From assembly GCA_020025075.1 (NCBI GenBank), contig JAHHSR010000013.1:1-41753 (forward strand): a stretch of 41,753 nt of DNA, read 5' to 3'. This document shows positions 23,499 through 31,438 of the stretch, in pieces. The DNA comes from Pectinatus sp. GTDB lineage: Bacteria > Bacillota > Negativicutes > Selenomonadales > Selenomonadaceae. Position numbers and translations under genes: made by a program. Positions within the stretch are counted from its first letter, which is position 1; each line of letters opens with the position of its first letter. The notes below the pieces were generated by a model. That model ran no database searches. It saw only the letters and a program-made list of their open reading frames with translations, and was not told the origin of the DNA.

Positions 23499-24226
23499 TC
23501 AGCCCCTCCTTTATAGATGTCGCAGCTGCCGGCAATGGAAATGAGCTTGGGAATAATTTTTTCCTTTTTGCCGATTTCATTGATGGAGCCATTGGCGACG
23601 AGAATGATTTCATCGGCTATATTCAAGATGCGTTCCTGGTGGGAGATAATGACAATCGTGTGGTGCATGTCGTGCATCTTTTCAAAGACGTGAATGAGCT
23701 TTTGGAAGCTCCACAAATCGATGCCCGCTTCGGGTTCATCAAAGATGGCGAGCTTTGTCGCCTTGCGCGCCAAAATTGTCGCAATTTCGATGCGCTTTAT
23801 TTCGCCGCCAGAAAGAGAGGCGTCAACGTCGCGACCTACATAGTCGGCAGCGCAAAGCCCTACTTCGGATAGGTAATGGCAGGCGCCTTTGGTGGTGAGA
23901 GATGAATCGTCGGCCGCTAGTGAGAGAAGTTCCTTGACGCCGATGCCCTTGAAGCGGACTGGCTGCTGGAAGGCAAAGCTGATGCCAGCTTTGGCTCTTT
24001 GCGTGATGTCCCAGTCGGTAATGTCCTGGCCGTCAAAGTAAATCTTGCCGGAGCTGGGCTTTTCAATGCCGGCAATAATTTTAGCCAGCGTTGATTTGCC
24101 GCCCCCGTTAGGGCCGGTAATGACGACGGTTTTTTTGGCATCGATGGTTAGACTGATGTTTTTCAAGATATCCTTTGTGCCTTTATCATCACTGACGGTA
24201 AAGGAGAGGTCTTTTAGTTCGAGCAT
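23495..24226 (-). CDS. SufC-type ABC ATPase of the minimal Fe-S system (SmsC)
   Basis: The 243-aa ABC ATPase has Walker A GPNGGGKSTLAK (about 38-49), ABC signature LSGGEIKRIEIA (about 145), Walker B LAIFDEPEAGIDLWS and an H-loop His in IISHQERIL. SufC-type ATPases energise cluster assembly on the SufB-like scaffold rather than transport. It is the first of two overlapping genes with its own promoter. Confidence 0.92.
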   Translation of the reverse strand: MLELKDLSFTVSDDKGTKDILKNISLTIDAKKTVVITGPNGGGKSTLAKIIAGIEKPSSGKIYFDGQDITDWDITQRAKAGISFAFQQPVRFKGIGVKELLSLAADDSSLTTKGACHYLSEVGLCAADYVGRDVDASLSGGEIKRIEIATILARKATKLAIFDEPEAGIDLWSFQKLIHVFEKMHDMHHTIVIISHQERILNIADEIILVANGSINEIGKKEKIIPKLISIAGSCDIYKGGAE

Positions 24227-24275
24227 GTTGTATATCCCTGCCTATGCGATTAGTAAAGAACAATAACATAGTGCA

Positions 24276-24304
24276 ATTATAATATAAAAACACTGCCAGT
24301 TCAA
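24276..24304 (-). promoter_or_regulatory. Candidate promoter of smsCB
   Basis: On the minus strand TTGAAC (24304-24299), a 17-nt spacer and a perfect TATAAT (24281-24276), about 50 nt before smsC. Confidence 0.7.
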
Positions 24305-24388
24305 CTCCGAGCCAGATGGTGGCCTTTTTCCCTTTTTGCGGCATTATTATTAGAAGGAAAAATTTTTTTAAAAAATCCAAAAAAGGGG

Positions 24389-24417
24389 TTGCAATCTAAA
24401 AAGAATGATAGTATAAT
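24389..24417 (+). promoter_or_regulatory. Promoter of the tRNA cluster
   Basis: TTGCAA (24389-24394), a 17-nt spacer and a perfect TATAAT (24412-24417), about 40 nt before the first tRNA. Confidence 0.85.
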
Positions 24418-24458
24418 AATCAATGTTCTCAGCACGAGGGAGTTCGCAAGAGAGTGAA

Positions 24459-24535
24459 CGGGATGTAGCACAGTTTGGTAGCGCGCATCGTTCGGGACGA
24501 TGAGGTCGCAGGTTCGAATCCTGTCATCCCGACCA
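24459..24535 (+). tRNA. tRNA-Pro (CGG)
   Basis: A 77-nt cloverleaf with acceptor CGGGATG/CATCCCG, anticodon loop TTCGGGA (anticodon CGG), T-loop GGTTCGAATCC and encoded CCA. Confidence 0.95.
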
Positions 24536-24616
24536 TTGTTTTCTGGATTATTTAAAAATGGTCTTGACAAGCAACTCTTAACCTGATATAATTCTTTATC
24601 GACGGCTGATGAAATC

Positions 24617-24692
24617 GCTGATGTAGCTCAATTGGCAGAGCAGCTGATTTGTAATCAGCAGGTTGGAGGTTCAAGTCCTCTCGTCAGCTCCA
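24617..24692 (+). tRNA. tRNA-Thr (TGT)
   Basis: A 76-nt cloverleaf with acceptor GCTGATG/CGTCAGC, anticodon loop TTTGTAA (anticodon TGT) and encoded CCA. Confidence 0.95.
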
Positions 24693-24698
24693 GAACAT

Positions 24699-24774
<76 letters not shown>

Positions 24775-24778
24775 ATAT

Positions 24779-24854
24779 GCTGATGTAGCTCAGTTGGCAG
24801 AGCGTATCCTTGGTAAGGATAAGGTCACCAGTTCAATCCTGGTCATCAGCTCCA
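24779..24854 (+). tRNA. tRNA-Thr (GGT)
   Basis: A 76-nt tRNA with acceptor GCTGATG/CATCAGC, anticodon loop TTGGTAA (anticodon GGT) and encoded CCA. Its acceptor arm is nearly identical to that of the other tRNA-Thr here. Confidence 0.95.
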
Positions 24855-24859
24855 TTTAT

Positions 24860-24936
24860 GGCGGCGTAGCTCAGTTGGCTAGAGCATGCGGTTCATACCC
24901 GCAGTGTCCGCGGTTCAAATCCGTGCGCCGCCACCA
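24860..24936 (+). tRNA. Elongator tRNA-Met (CAT)
   Basis: A 77-nt tRNA with fully paired acceptor GGCGGCG/CGCCGCC, anticodon loop TTCATAC and encoded CCA. The sequence is that of elongator tRNA-Met; a tRNA-Ile2 with modified CAT is less likely. Confidence 0.9.
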
Positions 24937-24948
24937 ACCTGTGAATAT

Positions 24949-24970
24949 AACCCCGTTAGGGGTTTTATTT
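24949..24970 (+). terminator. Terminator of the tRNA cluster
   Basis: A 6-bp stem AACCCC/GGGGTT (24949-24954 with 24959-24964) with GTTA loop and a T-rich tail. Confidence 0.8.
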
Positions 24971-25011
24971 ATGTAGAGCTGCAACAATGCACAATCTCGA
25001 CAGGAAATGGC

Positions 25012-25046
25012 TTGACAGCGTTGTTGCTCTGTGATACATTTATAAT
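25012..25046 (+). promoter_or_regulatory. Promoter of the rpmG-secE-nusG-ribosomal protein unit
   Basis: A perfect TTGACA (25012-25017) followed at 17 nt by TACATT (25035-25040). A perfect TATAAT (25041-25046) sits directly after, at a spacing that is too long for the same -35 element. Confidence 0.7.
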
Positions 25047-25171
25047 AGAGGAAGTCTTGCAAGTGTCACTGAGATACAGCAGAATCCTCTCGTACTCTCC
25101 CCCTGCCAGCAAGCAGGGACGGCACAGCCGTTGCGGAAGGAAAATTTATTCAGATAAGGAGTGCATGAAGG

Positions 25172-25321
25172 ATGCGTAACGCTGTTACTTTGGCTTGTAC
25201 TGTCTGCAAACAACGCAACTATCAGACCAACAAGAATAAAAAGAACAATCCTGACAGATTGGAAATGAACAAGTATTGCAAGTTTTGCCAAAAACATACG
25301 CTTCATCGTGAAACGAAATAA
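25172..25321 (+). CDS. rpmG: Ribosomal protein L33
   Basis: A 49-aa zinc-ribbon large-subunit protein with two Cys pairs (ACTVCKQ and KYCKFCQKH), so the zinc-binding C+ form. It starts MRNAVTLACTVCKQRNYQT with AAGGAG upstream (25157-25162). Its place directly before secE-nusG is usual. Confidence 0.96.
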   Translation: MRNAVTLACTVCKQRNYQTNKNKKNNPDRLEMNKYCKFCQKHTLHRETK

Positions 25322-25410
25322 ATGTTTTGGCCGGCTGCTTTGGCAGCTGCAATCATGCGACTTTTTGACTGGAAAAACATTGGCGAAGTCAAATTTGTTG
25401 CCTTTGGGAT

Positions 25411-25641
25411 GTGAAGATGTTGGATGAAAAGCAAATGACAACTGAACAGAAAAAAGACAGCTTTAATTTGAAGGACTTTCTCGCCAGCGTGAAGTCTGAA
25501 CTCAAAAAAGTCGTATGGCCGACGCGTGATGAACTCGTCTCGTATACGGTCATTGTCTTTATCGCTGTAATATTTGTCTGCGGTCTAATTTGGATTTGCG
25601 ATACAATTTTCGGCAGAATTTTGAATTTGATTTTGAGTTAA
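25411..25641 (+). CDS. secE: Preprotein translocase subunit SecE
   Basis: A single-span SecE of 76 aa with the amphipathic helix signature SVKSELKKVVWPTRDELVSYT followed by one membrane helix (about 47-66); it clamps SecY. The start is uncertain: GTG 25411, ATG 25417 and ATG 25435 are all in frame and none has a strong SD. The 89-nt gap after rpmG shows nothing definite. Confidence 0.93.
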   Translation: MKMLDEKQMTTEQKKDSFNLKDFLASVKSELKKVVWPTRDELVSYTVIVFIAVIFVCGLIWICDTIFGRILNLILS

Positions 25642-25655
25642 TCGGGAGGTAGAAG

Positions 25656-26219
25656 ATGTCCATCGAAGATGTAGCAAAGGATAGAAAATGGTATGTCATT
25701 CACACTTATTCCGGTTACGAAAATAAGGTCAAGGCTAATTTAGAGCGCAAGGTTCATTCTATGGCGATGGAAAATGAGATTTTCCAGATTATCGTGCCGG
25801 TTGAGAATGAAATTGAGAACAAAAACGGGAAAGAAAAGGTTGTCAGCCATAAGGTATTTCCCGGCTATGTATTGGTAGAGATGATTGTGACTGACAGGTC
25901 ATGGTATGTTGTGCGCAATACGCCTGGCGTTACTGGCTTTGTCGGCTCTGGCACTAAGCCAATACCACTTACTGACAAGGAAATCGAGTCGGTATTGAAG
26001 ACGATTGAACCTCAAGGCAGCAGTAGCAAGAAATCCATACCGGAGGATTTCACCATTAAAATTGGTGACAAGGTTACGATTAAAAGCGGTCCTTGCGAGG
26101 GCTTTGTGGCTGCTGTCACAGATATTGATTATAATAAATCGAAGGTTAAAGCGATGGTCGATATGTTTGGCAGGGAAACAACTGTAGAAGTTGGCTTTGA
26201 CCAAATAGAAGAGATTTAG
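25656..26219 (+). CDS. nusG: Transcription elongation/antitermination factor NusG
   Basis: The 187-aa protein has an NGN domain (about 10-120; KWYVIHTYSGYENKVKANLE, VFPGYVLVEM, WYVVRNTPGVTGFVG) and a C-terminal KOW domain (about 135-185; KIGDKVTIKSGPCEGF). NGN binds RNA polymerase and KOW contacts ribosomal S10 or Rho. SD GGGAGG. Confidence 0.97.
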   Translation: MSIEDVAKDRKWYVIHTYSGYENKVKANLERKVHSMAMENEIFQIIVPVENEIENKNGKEKVVSHKVFPGYVLVEMIVTDRSWYVVRNTPGVTGFVGSGTKPIPLTDKEIESVLKTIEPQGSSSKKSIPEDFTIKIGDKVTIKSGPCEGFVAAVTDIDYNKSKVKAMVDMFGRETTVEVGFDQIEEI

Positions 26220-26239
26220 CTTTTTAAGGAGGTGTTATG

Positions 26240-26665
26240 ATGCCAAAGAAAGTTGTAAAAATGGTAAAGCTGCAAGTGCCAGCTGGTAAAGCTACACCGG
26301 CTCCTCCTGTAGGTCCTGCTTTAGGTCAGGCTGGGGTAAATATCATGGCATTTGTCAAGGACTTCAACGAACGCACTGCTAAGCAGGCAGGTCTTATCAT
26401 TCCTGTTGAAATCAGCGTTTTTGAAGACAGATCCTTCACATTTATCACGAAGACCCCGCCGGCAGCAGTTCTTTTGAAGAAAGCTGCAGGTATTGAAAAG
26501 GGTTCGGGCGAACCTAACAAGAAAAAGGTTGCAAAGGTTTCCCGTGCAAAAGCTATGGAAATCGCTCAGTCCAAGATGGCTGACCTTAATGCTGCCGATG
26601 TTGAAGCTGCTACGCGCATGATTGAAGGTACGGCTCGCAGCATGGGCATTGAAATCACCGAATAA
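26240..26665 (+). CDS. rplK: Ribosomal protein L11
   Basis: The 141-aa protein of the GTPase-associated centre has an N-terminal QVPAGKATPAPPVGPALGQAGVNIM and a C-terminal rRNA-binding domain (AMEIAQSKMADLNAADVEAATRMIEGTARSMGI shortened here to its first block AMEIAQSKMADLNAADVEA). ATG 26240 is preferred to 26237 for its 7-nt spacing from AAGGAGG. It is the target of PrmA. Confidence 0.97.
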   Translation: MPKKVVKMVKLQVPAGKATPAPPVGPALGQAGVNIMAFVKDFNERTAKQAGLIIPVEISVFEDRSFTFITKTPPAAVLLKKAAGIEKGSGEPNKKKVAKVSRAKAMEIAQSKMADLNAADVEAATRMIEGTARSMGIEITE

Positions 26666-26717
26666 TTTTGGTGATTAAGTGGGAGGCATAACCGTTATAC
26701 CACGAAAGGAGAACACT

Positions 26718-27416
26718 ATGTCTAAGATTGGCAAGAAGTACCAAGATGCAGCCAAGCTCGTAGAAGCAAAGCTCTATGACGCTCAGGATGCAATCGAATT
26801 GGTTAAGAAGACAGCAACCGCTAACTTCGATGAAACCATTGAAGTGGCTGTCCGCCTCGGCGTTGACCCTAAATACGCTGACCAGCAGGTGCGCGGTGCT
26901 ATTGTTCTGCCGCATGGCACGGGCAAAACGAAAAAAGTTCTCGTCTTTGCAAAAGGCGATAAGGTAAAAGAAGCGGAAGCAGCAGGTGCTGATTACGTTG
27001 GTTCCGATGAATTTGTTACCAAAATACAGGGCGGCTGGTTTGACTTTGATGTCACCGTTGCTACACCTGACATGATGGGTGTTGTTGGCCGTCTTGGTAA
27101 AATCCTTGGTCCGCGTGGCCTCATGCCAAACCCGAAATTGGGCACGGTAACGATGGATGTCACGAAGGCCGTCAAGGAAATCAAAGCTGGTAAGGTTGAA
27201 TACCGCACCGATAAGGCTGGTAATGTCCATGTTCCTATCGGCAAGAAATCTTTCGATAACGAAAAGTTATTCCAGAACTTGCAAGTTTTGATTGATACTT
27301 TGATTAAGGTTAGACCGGCCGCAGCTAAAGGCCAGTATATGAAGTCAGTAACCCTCAGCTCCACAATGGGCCCTGGCATTCATGTCAATCCTTCTATTAA
27401 AGCTAAAGCTGAATAA
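26718..27416 (+). CDS. rplA: Ribosomal protein L1
   Basis: The 232-aa L1 starts MSKIGKKYQDAAKLVE with SD AAAGGAG and shows the family blocks VRLGVDPKYADQQVRGAIVLPHG (first part VRLGVDPKYADQQVRG) and GKILGPRGLMPNPKLGTV. It binds 23S rRNA at the L1 stalk and often represses its own mRNA. Confidence 0.97.
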   Translation: MSKIGKKYQDAAKLVEAKLYDAQDAIELVKKTATANFDETIEVAVRLGVDPKYADQQVRGAIVLPHGTGKTKKVLVFAKGDKVKEAEAAGADYVGSDEFVTKIQGGWFDFDVTVATPDMMGVVGRLGKILGPRGLMPNPKLGTVTMDVTKAVKEIKAGKVEYRTDKAGNVHVPIGKKSFDNEKLFQNLQVLIDTLIKVRPAAAKGQYMKSVTLSSTMGPGIHVNPSIKAKAE

Positions 27417-27420
27417 AATA

Positions 27421-27535
27421 ATCCAAGACTTAAGACAGCAGGTGTCTTTTGACATAATTTTGCCTGCCGAGGTTGCGTGATTTTAGAATAAATCTGAAAT
27501 TTACAGCCTGCGGCAGAGCCACAGGCTGTTTTTTT
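27421..27535 (+). ncRNA. L10-type leader RNA with attenuator hairpin
   Basis: The interval before rplJ holds the pattern of the Firmicute L10 leader: a GACA...TGTC stem, the CCTGCCGAGGT segment (about 27462-27472) and a terminator-like hairpin (27503-27510 with 27522-27529) with a seven-T run. In this class free L10(L7/L12) complex binds the leader and stops expression of rplJL. Confidence 0.8.
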
Positions 27536-27570
27536 GCAGGATATAATAATACCTGAGAGGAGGTGTTTTC

Positions 27571-28110
27571 ATGGCAGTACGTCCGGAAAAACAAGCTATC
27601 GTTGCAGAACTGAAAGAAAGCTTTTCCGCAGCAAAGGGCATTGTTTTGACCACCTACAAAGGCTTGACAGTTGCACAGGATACGAAGCTGCGCGCTAAGA
27701 TGCGTGAAGCTGGCGTTACCTACCGCGTTGTTAAAAATACAATGTTGCGTTTTGCAGCAAAAGACCTTGGCTATGATGACTTAGTTCAATATTTGGAAGG
27801 TACCACGGCAGTTGCTTACTCGTCGGAAGATGCAGTAGCACCAGCTAAGGTTATCGCTGAATTCATTAAGGAAAACAATCTGGCAAAAAGCGACGTTTTA
27901 GTTGCTAAGGCTGGCGTTGTTGACGGTAAGGTTATCGATGCTGAAGGCGTCAAAGCTCTGGCTTCCTTGCCTTCTCGCGAAGTGCTCATCGCCAAGGTGC
28001 TTGGCAGCATGCAGGCTCCTATCTCTGGCATGGTCAACGTTCTTCAGGGAACGATTCGCAATGCTGTTTATGTGCTTGAAGCAATTCGCAAACAAAAAGA
28101 AACCGCTTAA
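27571..28110 (+). CDS. rplJ: Ribosomal protein L10
   Basis: The 179-aa stalk base protein starts MAVRPEKQAIVAELKESF with the usual YKGLTVAQDTKLRAKMREAG block (shortened: YKGLTVAQDTKLRAKM). The helical C-terminus carries L7/L12 dimers. Strong SD GAGAGGAGGTG, preceded by the leader attenuator. Confidence 0.97.
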   Translation: MAVRPEKQAIVAELKESFSAAKGIVLTTYKGLTVAQDTKLRAKMREAGVTYRVVKNTMLRFAAKDLGYDDLVQYLEGTTAVAYSSEDAVAPAKVIAEFIKENNLAKSDVLVAKAGVVDGKVIDAEGVKALASLPSREVLIAKVLGSMQAPISGMVNVLQGTIRNAVYVLEAIRKQKETA

Positions 28111-28147
28111 TCAAATATATTAATTGAAAAAATTGGAGGATTTTATA

Positions 28148-28516
28148 ATGACTAAAGAAGAAATCATGCAGGCCATTGAAGAAATGACCGTTCTCGAACT
28201 TTCCGAACTCGTAAAAGCTATGGAAGAAAAATTCGGCGTTAGCGCTGCTGCTCCTGTTGCTGTTGCTGCTGCTCCTGCTGCTGGCGGTGCTGCTGCTGAC
28301 GAAAAGACCGAATTTGACGTTGTTCTCGCTTCCGCTGGTTCCAGCAAAATCAACGTTATCAAAGTTGTTCGCGAAATCACCGGTCTTGGCTTGAAAGAAG
28401 CTAAAGCTCTCGTTGATGGCGCACCTAAGCCTGTAAAAGAAAAGGTTGCTAAAGAAGAAGCTGACTCCATCAAAGCTAAGTTAGAAGAAGCTGGCGCAAC
28501 TGTTGAAGTAAAATAA
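28148..28516 (+). CDS. rplL: Ribosomal protein L7/L12
   Basis: The 122-aa acidic stalk protein has an N-terminal dimerisation domain (TVLELSELVKAMEEKFGV), an Ala/Pro/Gly hinge (about 36-55) and a C-terminal factor-binding domain (INVIKVVREITGLGLKEAK). ATG 28148 follows GGAGG by 8 nt. rpoB, normally next, is not present. Confidence 0.98.
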   Translation: MTKEEIMQAIEEMTVLELSELVKAMEEKFGVSAAAPVAVAAAPAAGGAAADEKTEFDVVLASAGSSKINVIKVVREITGLGLKEAKALVDGAPKPVKEKVAKEEADSIKAKLEEAGATVEVK

Positions 28517-28535
28517 GCAGTTCTTGCTTAATAAA

Positions 28536-28562
28536 AGCCGTCCCTTATGGGGCGGCTTTTTT
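28536..28562 (+). terminator. Terminator of the ribosomal protein unit
   Basis: A 9-bp stem (28536-28544 with 28549-28557, one G-T pair), TTAT loop and T-run. Confidence 0.95.
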
Positions 28563-28577
28563 GTCGTCTGATAGCCT

Positions 28578-29141
28578 TTATTTTTTCTCTTTAATGGCGA
28601 GTCCGTCGTGAAAGGCTTTGCCGACCACGGGCCCGACGAGACGATAGCTTTTGGTGCTGATGTCAAAAATTAATGGCTCGAGCTTGTCGCAGTCAATTTT
28701 TCCATCTGTGAGTACGCTGTCATCGGCTTGCTCGGCGATAATCTTGCCGACTAAAATGCCGCTTTCATCATTATAGCTTAGGCACTCACATTCCATGGTG
28801 ACGGGAAATTCATCGATAATCGGCGCATTGACATGGGCGCTCTTATGGACATGGCAGCCGGCTTGGGCGATTTTATCCACGTTTTTTCCCGTTTCAATGC
28901 CGAAGTAATCGGCGATGCGCATGGTCTTTCTGGTTGCAAAGGCGACAGTAAAGGCATGCGTTTTTTTGATGTTCTGCGTCGTCTTGTGCTCGGCGAGATA
29001 AAATGTAATCTGGTCGTAATCCGATTGTACGCCCCAGGCGGCATTCATGGCATTAGGAATCCCATTTTCATCATAGGTACCGATGATAAAGACGCCTTCT
29101 GGTATGATGGACGCCTTTGGTCCGAAAAATTCAGCTGACAT
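28578..29141 (-). CDS. Flavin reductase-like (FMN-binding split barrel) protein
   Basis: A 187-aa flavoprotein of the flavin reductase family (FGPKASIIPEGVFIIGTYDENG; PNAMNAAWGVQSDYDQITFYL shortened: PNAMNAAWGVQSDYDQ; CHVHKSAHVNAPIIDEFPVTMEC). Such proteins bind FMN and act as NAD(P)H:flavin reductases or flavoredoxins. ATG 29141 is chosen because GGAAGA lies 7 nt before it; two other in-frame ATGs lie a few codons upstream. It is not closely similar to the flavin-reductase-fold gene at 13.4-13.9 kb. Confidence 0.87.
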   Translation of the reverse strand: MSAEFFGPKASIIPEGVFIIGTYDENGIPNAMNAAWGVQSDYDQITFYLAEHKTTQNIKKTHAFTVAFATRKTMRIADYFGIETGKNVDKIAQAGCHVHKSAHVNAPIIDEFPVTMECECLSYNDESGILVGKIIAEQADDSVLTDGKIDCDKLEPLIFDISTKSYRLVGPVVGKAFHDGLAIKEKK

Positions 29142-29267
29142 TGTCATATCTTCCATGAGCAAAAATGTTACATAATATATCATAACTGCAGGCAGCAGGA
29201 AAAAGCAAGCGTGAGCAAAATTTAGCGTATTGGCATAAATGGCTGCAATTGCCTAGCTATAACTAGC

Positions 29268-29298
29268 AAAAAAAGACAGCCTATGAAAGGCTGTCTTT
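29268..29298 (-). terminator. Terminator of the asparaginase gene
   Basis: A perfect 10-bp stem (29272-29281 with 29289-29298) followed on the minus strand by a run of seven T. Confidence 0.94.
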
Positions 29299-29306
29299 GA
29301 GAGAGA

Positions 29307-30380
29307 TTAATATTCTTTGAACATCTTTTGAATGGCGCTGAGATTGTGCGTCTTGGTCAAAGCGAGCTGGAGCAAGATGCGCGCTTTTTGCGGGTTCAGC
29401 GTGTCGGAATCAATAAAGTGTTCTTTGGCATAAGAAGCTTCAGCGGGAACTACAGCGCCGCTGCCAACGCGTGAGCAGCGTACAACGACGATGCCTTGGG
29501 CAGAAGCCTTGGCAAGTGCTTTTTCCGCATTTTTATGAATGCTGCCATTGCCGGTACCGGCATAGACAATACCTTTGACGCCAGCTTTTATAGCAGCATC
29601 GATGAAGAGGCTGTCATCGTTGGCCGTTCCATAGACGACCTTGACGTCAGGCAGGCTGGTCAAGTGTTCACCGCGAAATTCGCTGTTTACGGTATGACGG
29701 CGCAGCGATTGCTGATAAAATTCAGGCACACCGCCATTGATGTAGCCGAGAACGCCAAAACCAGGGGATTTGAAGGTGGCAACATTGGTCGTATTGGTCT
29801 TTGTGACATCGCGAGCGCCGTTGATTTCATCGTTCATGACGACGAGGACGCCTTTGCCGAAAGCGGCCTTATCGGCAGCAACGCGTACGGCATCGAGAAG
29901 GTTCATGGGGCCATCGGCACTGATTGCCGTAGCAGGGCGCATAGCGCCAACCATGACGACGGGCTTATTGCTGTTGACGACGAGATTTAAGAAAAAGGCA
30001 GTTTCTTCTAATGTGTCCGTGCCGTGCGTGATGACGACGCCATCGACATTCGGCTTTGCCAAGAGGGCATTGACGCGGTCAGCAAGCTTAATCCAGATGT
30101 CATTGGTCATATCCTTACTGTCAATGCTGCAGATTTGCTCGCCGGTAATATTAGCATAATTTTTTATTTCGGGAACGGCATTGATGAGCTGGTCAATGCC
30201 AAGCGCACCGGCTTTGTACCCTGTCGTTGCCGTGTCCGAGGCAGCACTGCCGGCAATGGTGCCGCCTGTGGCTAAGATGACAATGTTTGGTTTAGCTGTT
30301 TGAGCGGCAGCCATGGCGGTACATTGAAGTCCCAAGAGCATGAATGCGGCTAAAAACAGCAAATAAAATTTGTGTTTCAT
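29307..30380 (-). CDS. Type II (periplasmic) L-asparaginase/glutaminase
   Basis: The 357-aa enzyme hydrolyses asparagine (and usually some glutamine) to aspartate and ammonia. A signal peptide (KHKFYLLFLAAFMLLGLQCTAMA, shortened: KFYLLFLAAFMLLG) predicts export. The first catalytic threonine lies in ATGGTIAGSA (about residue 40) and the second triad part in THGTDTLEETAFF (about residue 120), with Ser in CSIDSKDM. Length and signal peptide match the high-affinity AnsB group and not cytosolic AnsA. SD AAGGAGG. In an amino-acid fermenter it would feed aspartate/fumarate metabolism. Confidence 0.95.
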   Translation of the reverse strand: MKHKFYLLFLAAFMLLGLQCTAMAAAQTAKPNIVILATGGTIAGSAASDTATTGYKAGALGIDQLINAVPEIKNYANITGEQICSIDSKDMTNDIWIKLADRVNALLAKPNVDGVVITHGTDTLEETAFFLNLVVNSNKPVVMVGAMRPATAISADGPMNLLDAVRVAADKAAFGKGVLVVMNDEINGARDVTKTNTTNVATFKSPGFGVLGYINGGVPEFYQQSLRRHTVNSEFRGEHLTSLPDVKVVYGTANDDSLFIDAAIKAGVKGIVYAGTGNGSIHKNAEKALAKASAQGIVVVRCSRVGSGAVVPAEASYAKEHFIDSDTLNPQKARILLQLALTKTHNLSAIQKMFKEY

Positions 30381-30411
30381 TTTTTTCCTCCTTAATTATA
30401 TGTTGGCTTAT

Positions 30412-30440
30412 ATGATATAATAAATAAAACGATTTGGCAA
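30412..30440 (-). promoter_or_regulatory. Candidate promoter of the asparaginase gene
   Basis: On the minus strand TTGCCA (30440-30435), a 17-nt spacer and TATCAT (30417-30412), about 30 nt before the start codon. Confidence 0.55.
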
Positions 30441-30505
30441 GGCTCACATGACCTAATCTGCAAATTTTTTGAGGCCTCTTTATATAATTTGAAAGGGTGA
30501 TATCC

Positions 30506-31321
30506 ATGCTAGGAACGATTATTGGTGATATTATCGGCTCGCGCTTTGAGTTTGACAATTATCTGGATAAGGATTTTGAGCTTTTTGTGCCTGCTTGCAC
30601 TTTTACGGATGATACGGCTATGACACTTGCCGTAGCAGAGGCGATTTTAGATTGTCAGGGCGATTATGGCGATTTGTCAGCAAAGGCAATTTGGTCGATG
30701 CGAAGGATTGGCCGTCAGTATCCAGGCTGCGGCTATGGGGAAGATTTTTTAAAATGGCTTAAAAGTGAAGTGCCAAAGCCGTATAATAGTTACGGCAATG
30801 GAGCGGCAATGCGCGTAAGCGGCTGTGGTTTTGCCGCCTCTAGCCTTGCTGGGGCAAAGGAGCTTTCGGATAAGGTTACGCTCATTACGCATAATCACCC
30901 GGAAGGTATAAAAGGGGCAAGGGCGATTTCAGCGATTATCTTTTTGGCGCGGCAAAAGATAGAAAAAAGGGATTTGGCAAAATTCATAGCTTCTGAGTAT
31001 TATCCGCTTGATTTTACCTTAGATGAGGTGCGCATAAAACACGTCTTTGATGCGACCTGTAGGGTTACTGTACCGCAGGCAATAAAGGTATTTTTGGTGT
31101 CCGATGGTTTTGAGGATACGATACGCAATGCCATTTCCATAGGTGGCGATAGCGATACGATAGCGGCAATAGCTGGCAGCATTGCCGAAGCTTATTATGG
31201 CGTTCCCGATAAGCTCAAGGAGGCGGCGCTTCCCTATCTGCCCCGGCAGCTGCAAAAAATCCTTTTGCAGTTCGAGGCAAAATTTATAGAAAATAAAAAT
31301 TTAATGAACGATAAAAAATAA
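30506..31321 (+). CDS. ADP-ribosylglycohydrolase family protein (DraG-like)
   Basis: The 271-aa protein has the family's metal-binding segments: GDIIGSRFEF (about 6-15), FTDDTAMTLAVAEA (about 33-46), GNGAAMRVSG (about 93-102) and GGDSDTIAAIAGS (about 211-223). These hold two divalent ions in enzymes that remove ADP-ribose from proteins or small molecules. ATG 30506 is preferred to GTG 30497 because AAAGG is then 10 nt away. No ADP-ribosyltransferase gene is nearby. The target is unknown. Confidence 0.9.
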   Translation: MLGTIIGDIIGSRFEFDNYLDKDFELFVPACTFTDDTAMTLAVAEAILDCQGDYGDLSAKAIWSMRRIGRQYPGCGYGEDFLKWLKSEVPKPYNSYGNGAAMRVSGCGFAASSLAGAKELSDKVTLITHNHPEGIKGARAISAIIFLARQKIEKRDLAKFIASEYYPLDFTLDEVRIKHVFDATCRVTVPQAIKVFLVSDGFEDTIRNAISIGGDSDTIAAIAGSIAEAYYGVPDKLKEAALPYLPRQLQKILLQFEAKFIENKNLMNDKK

Positions 31322-31362
31322 TTATAAATAAAATACTATGAATAAATAAATTTTTTTTATTT

Positions 31363-31438
31363 CTAGATAGAAAAAATGCTTATTTGTGGAATGGCAATAA
31401 TTTAGTTATTATATAGGTGGAATATATATTCTATCTAG
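31363..31438. repeat. 10-bp inverted repeat around a 56-nt spacer between converging genes
   Basis: CTAGATAGAA (31363-31372) and TTCTATCTAG (31429-31438) are perfect complements in an otherwise AT-rich interval. The right arm overlaps the lysR stop codon. No compact terminator is visible for either gene. Meaning unclear. Confidence 0.45.

Noticed and set aside
24860..24936. tRNA-Ile2 with a CAT anticodon
   Set aside because: The acceptor and anticodon-stem sequence read as elongator tRNA-Met; not fully excluded without a model search.
24794..25062. Open frames running through the tRNA genes
   Set aside because: They overlap well-formed tRNA cloverleaves on both strands and have no homology that I recognise.
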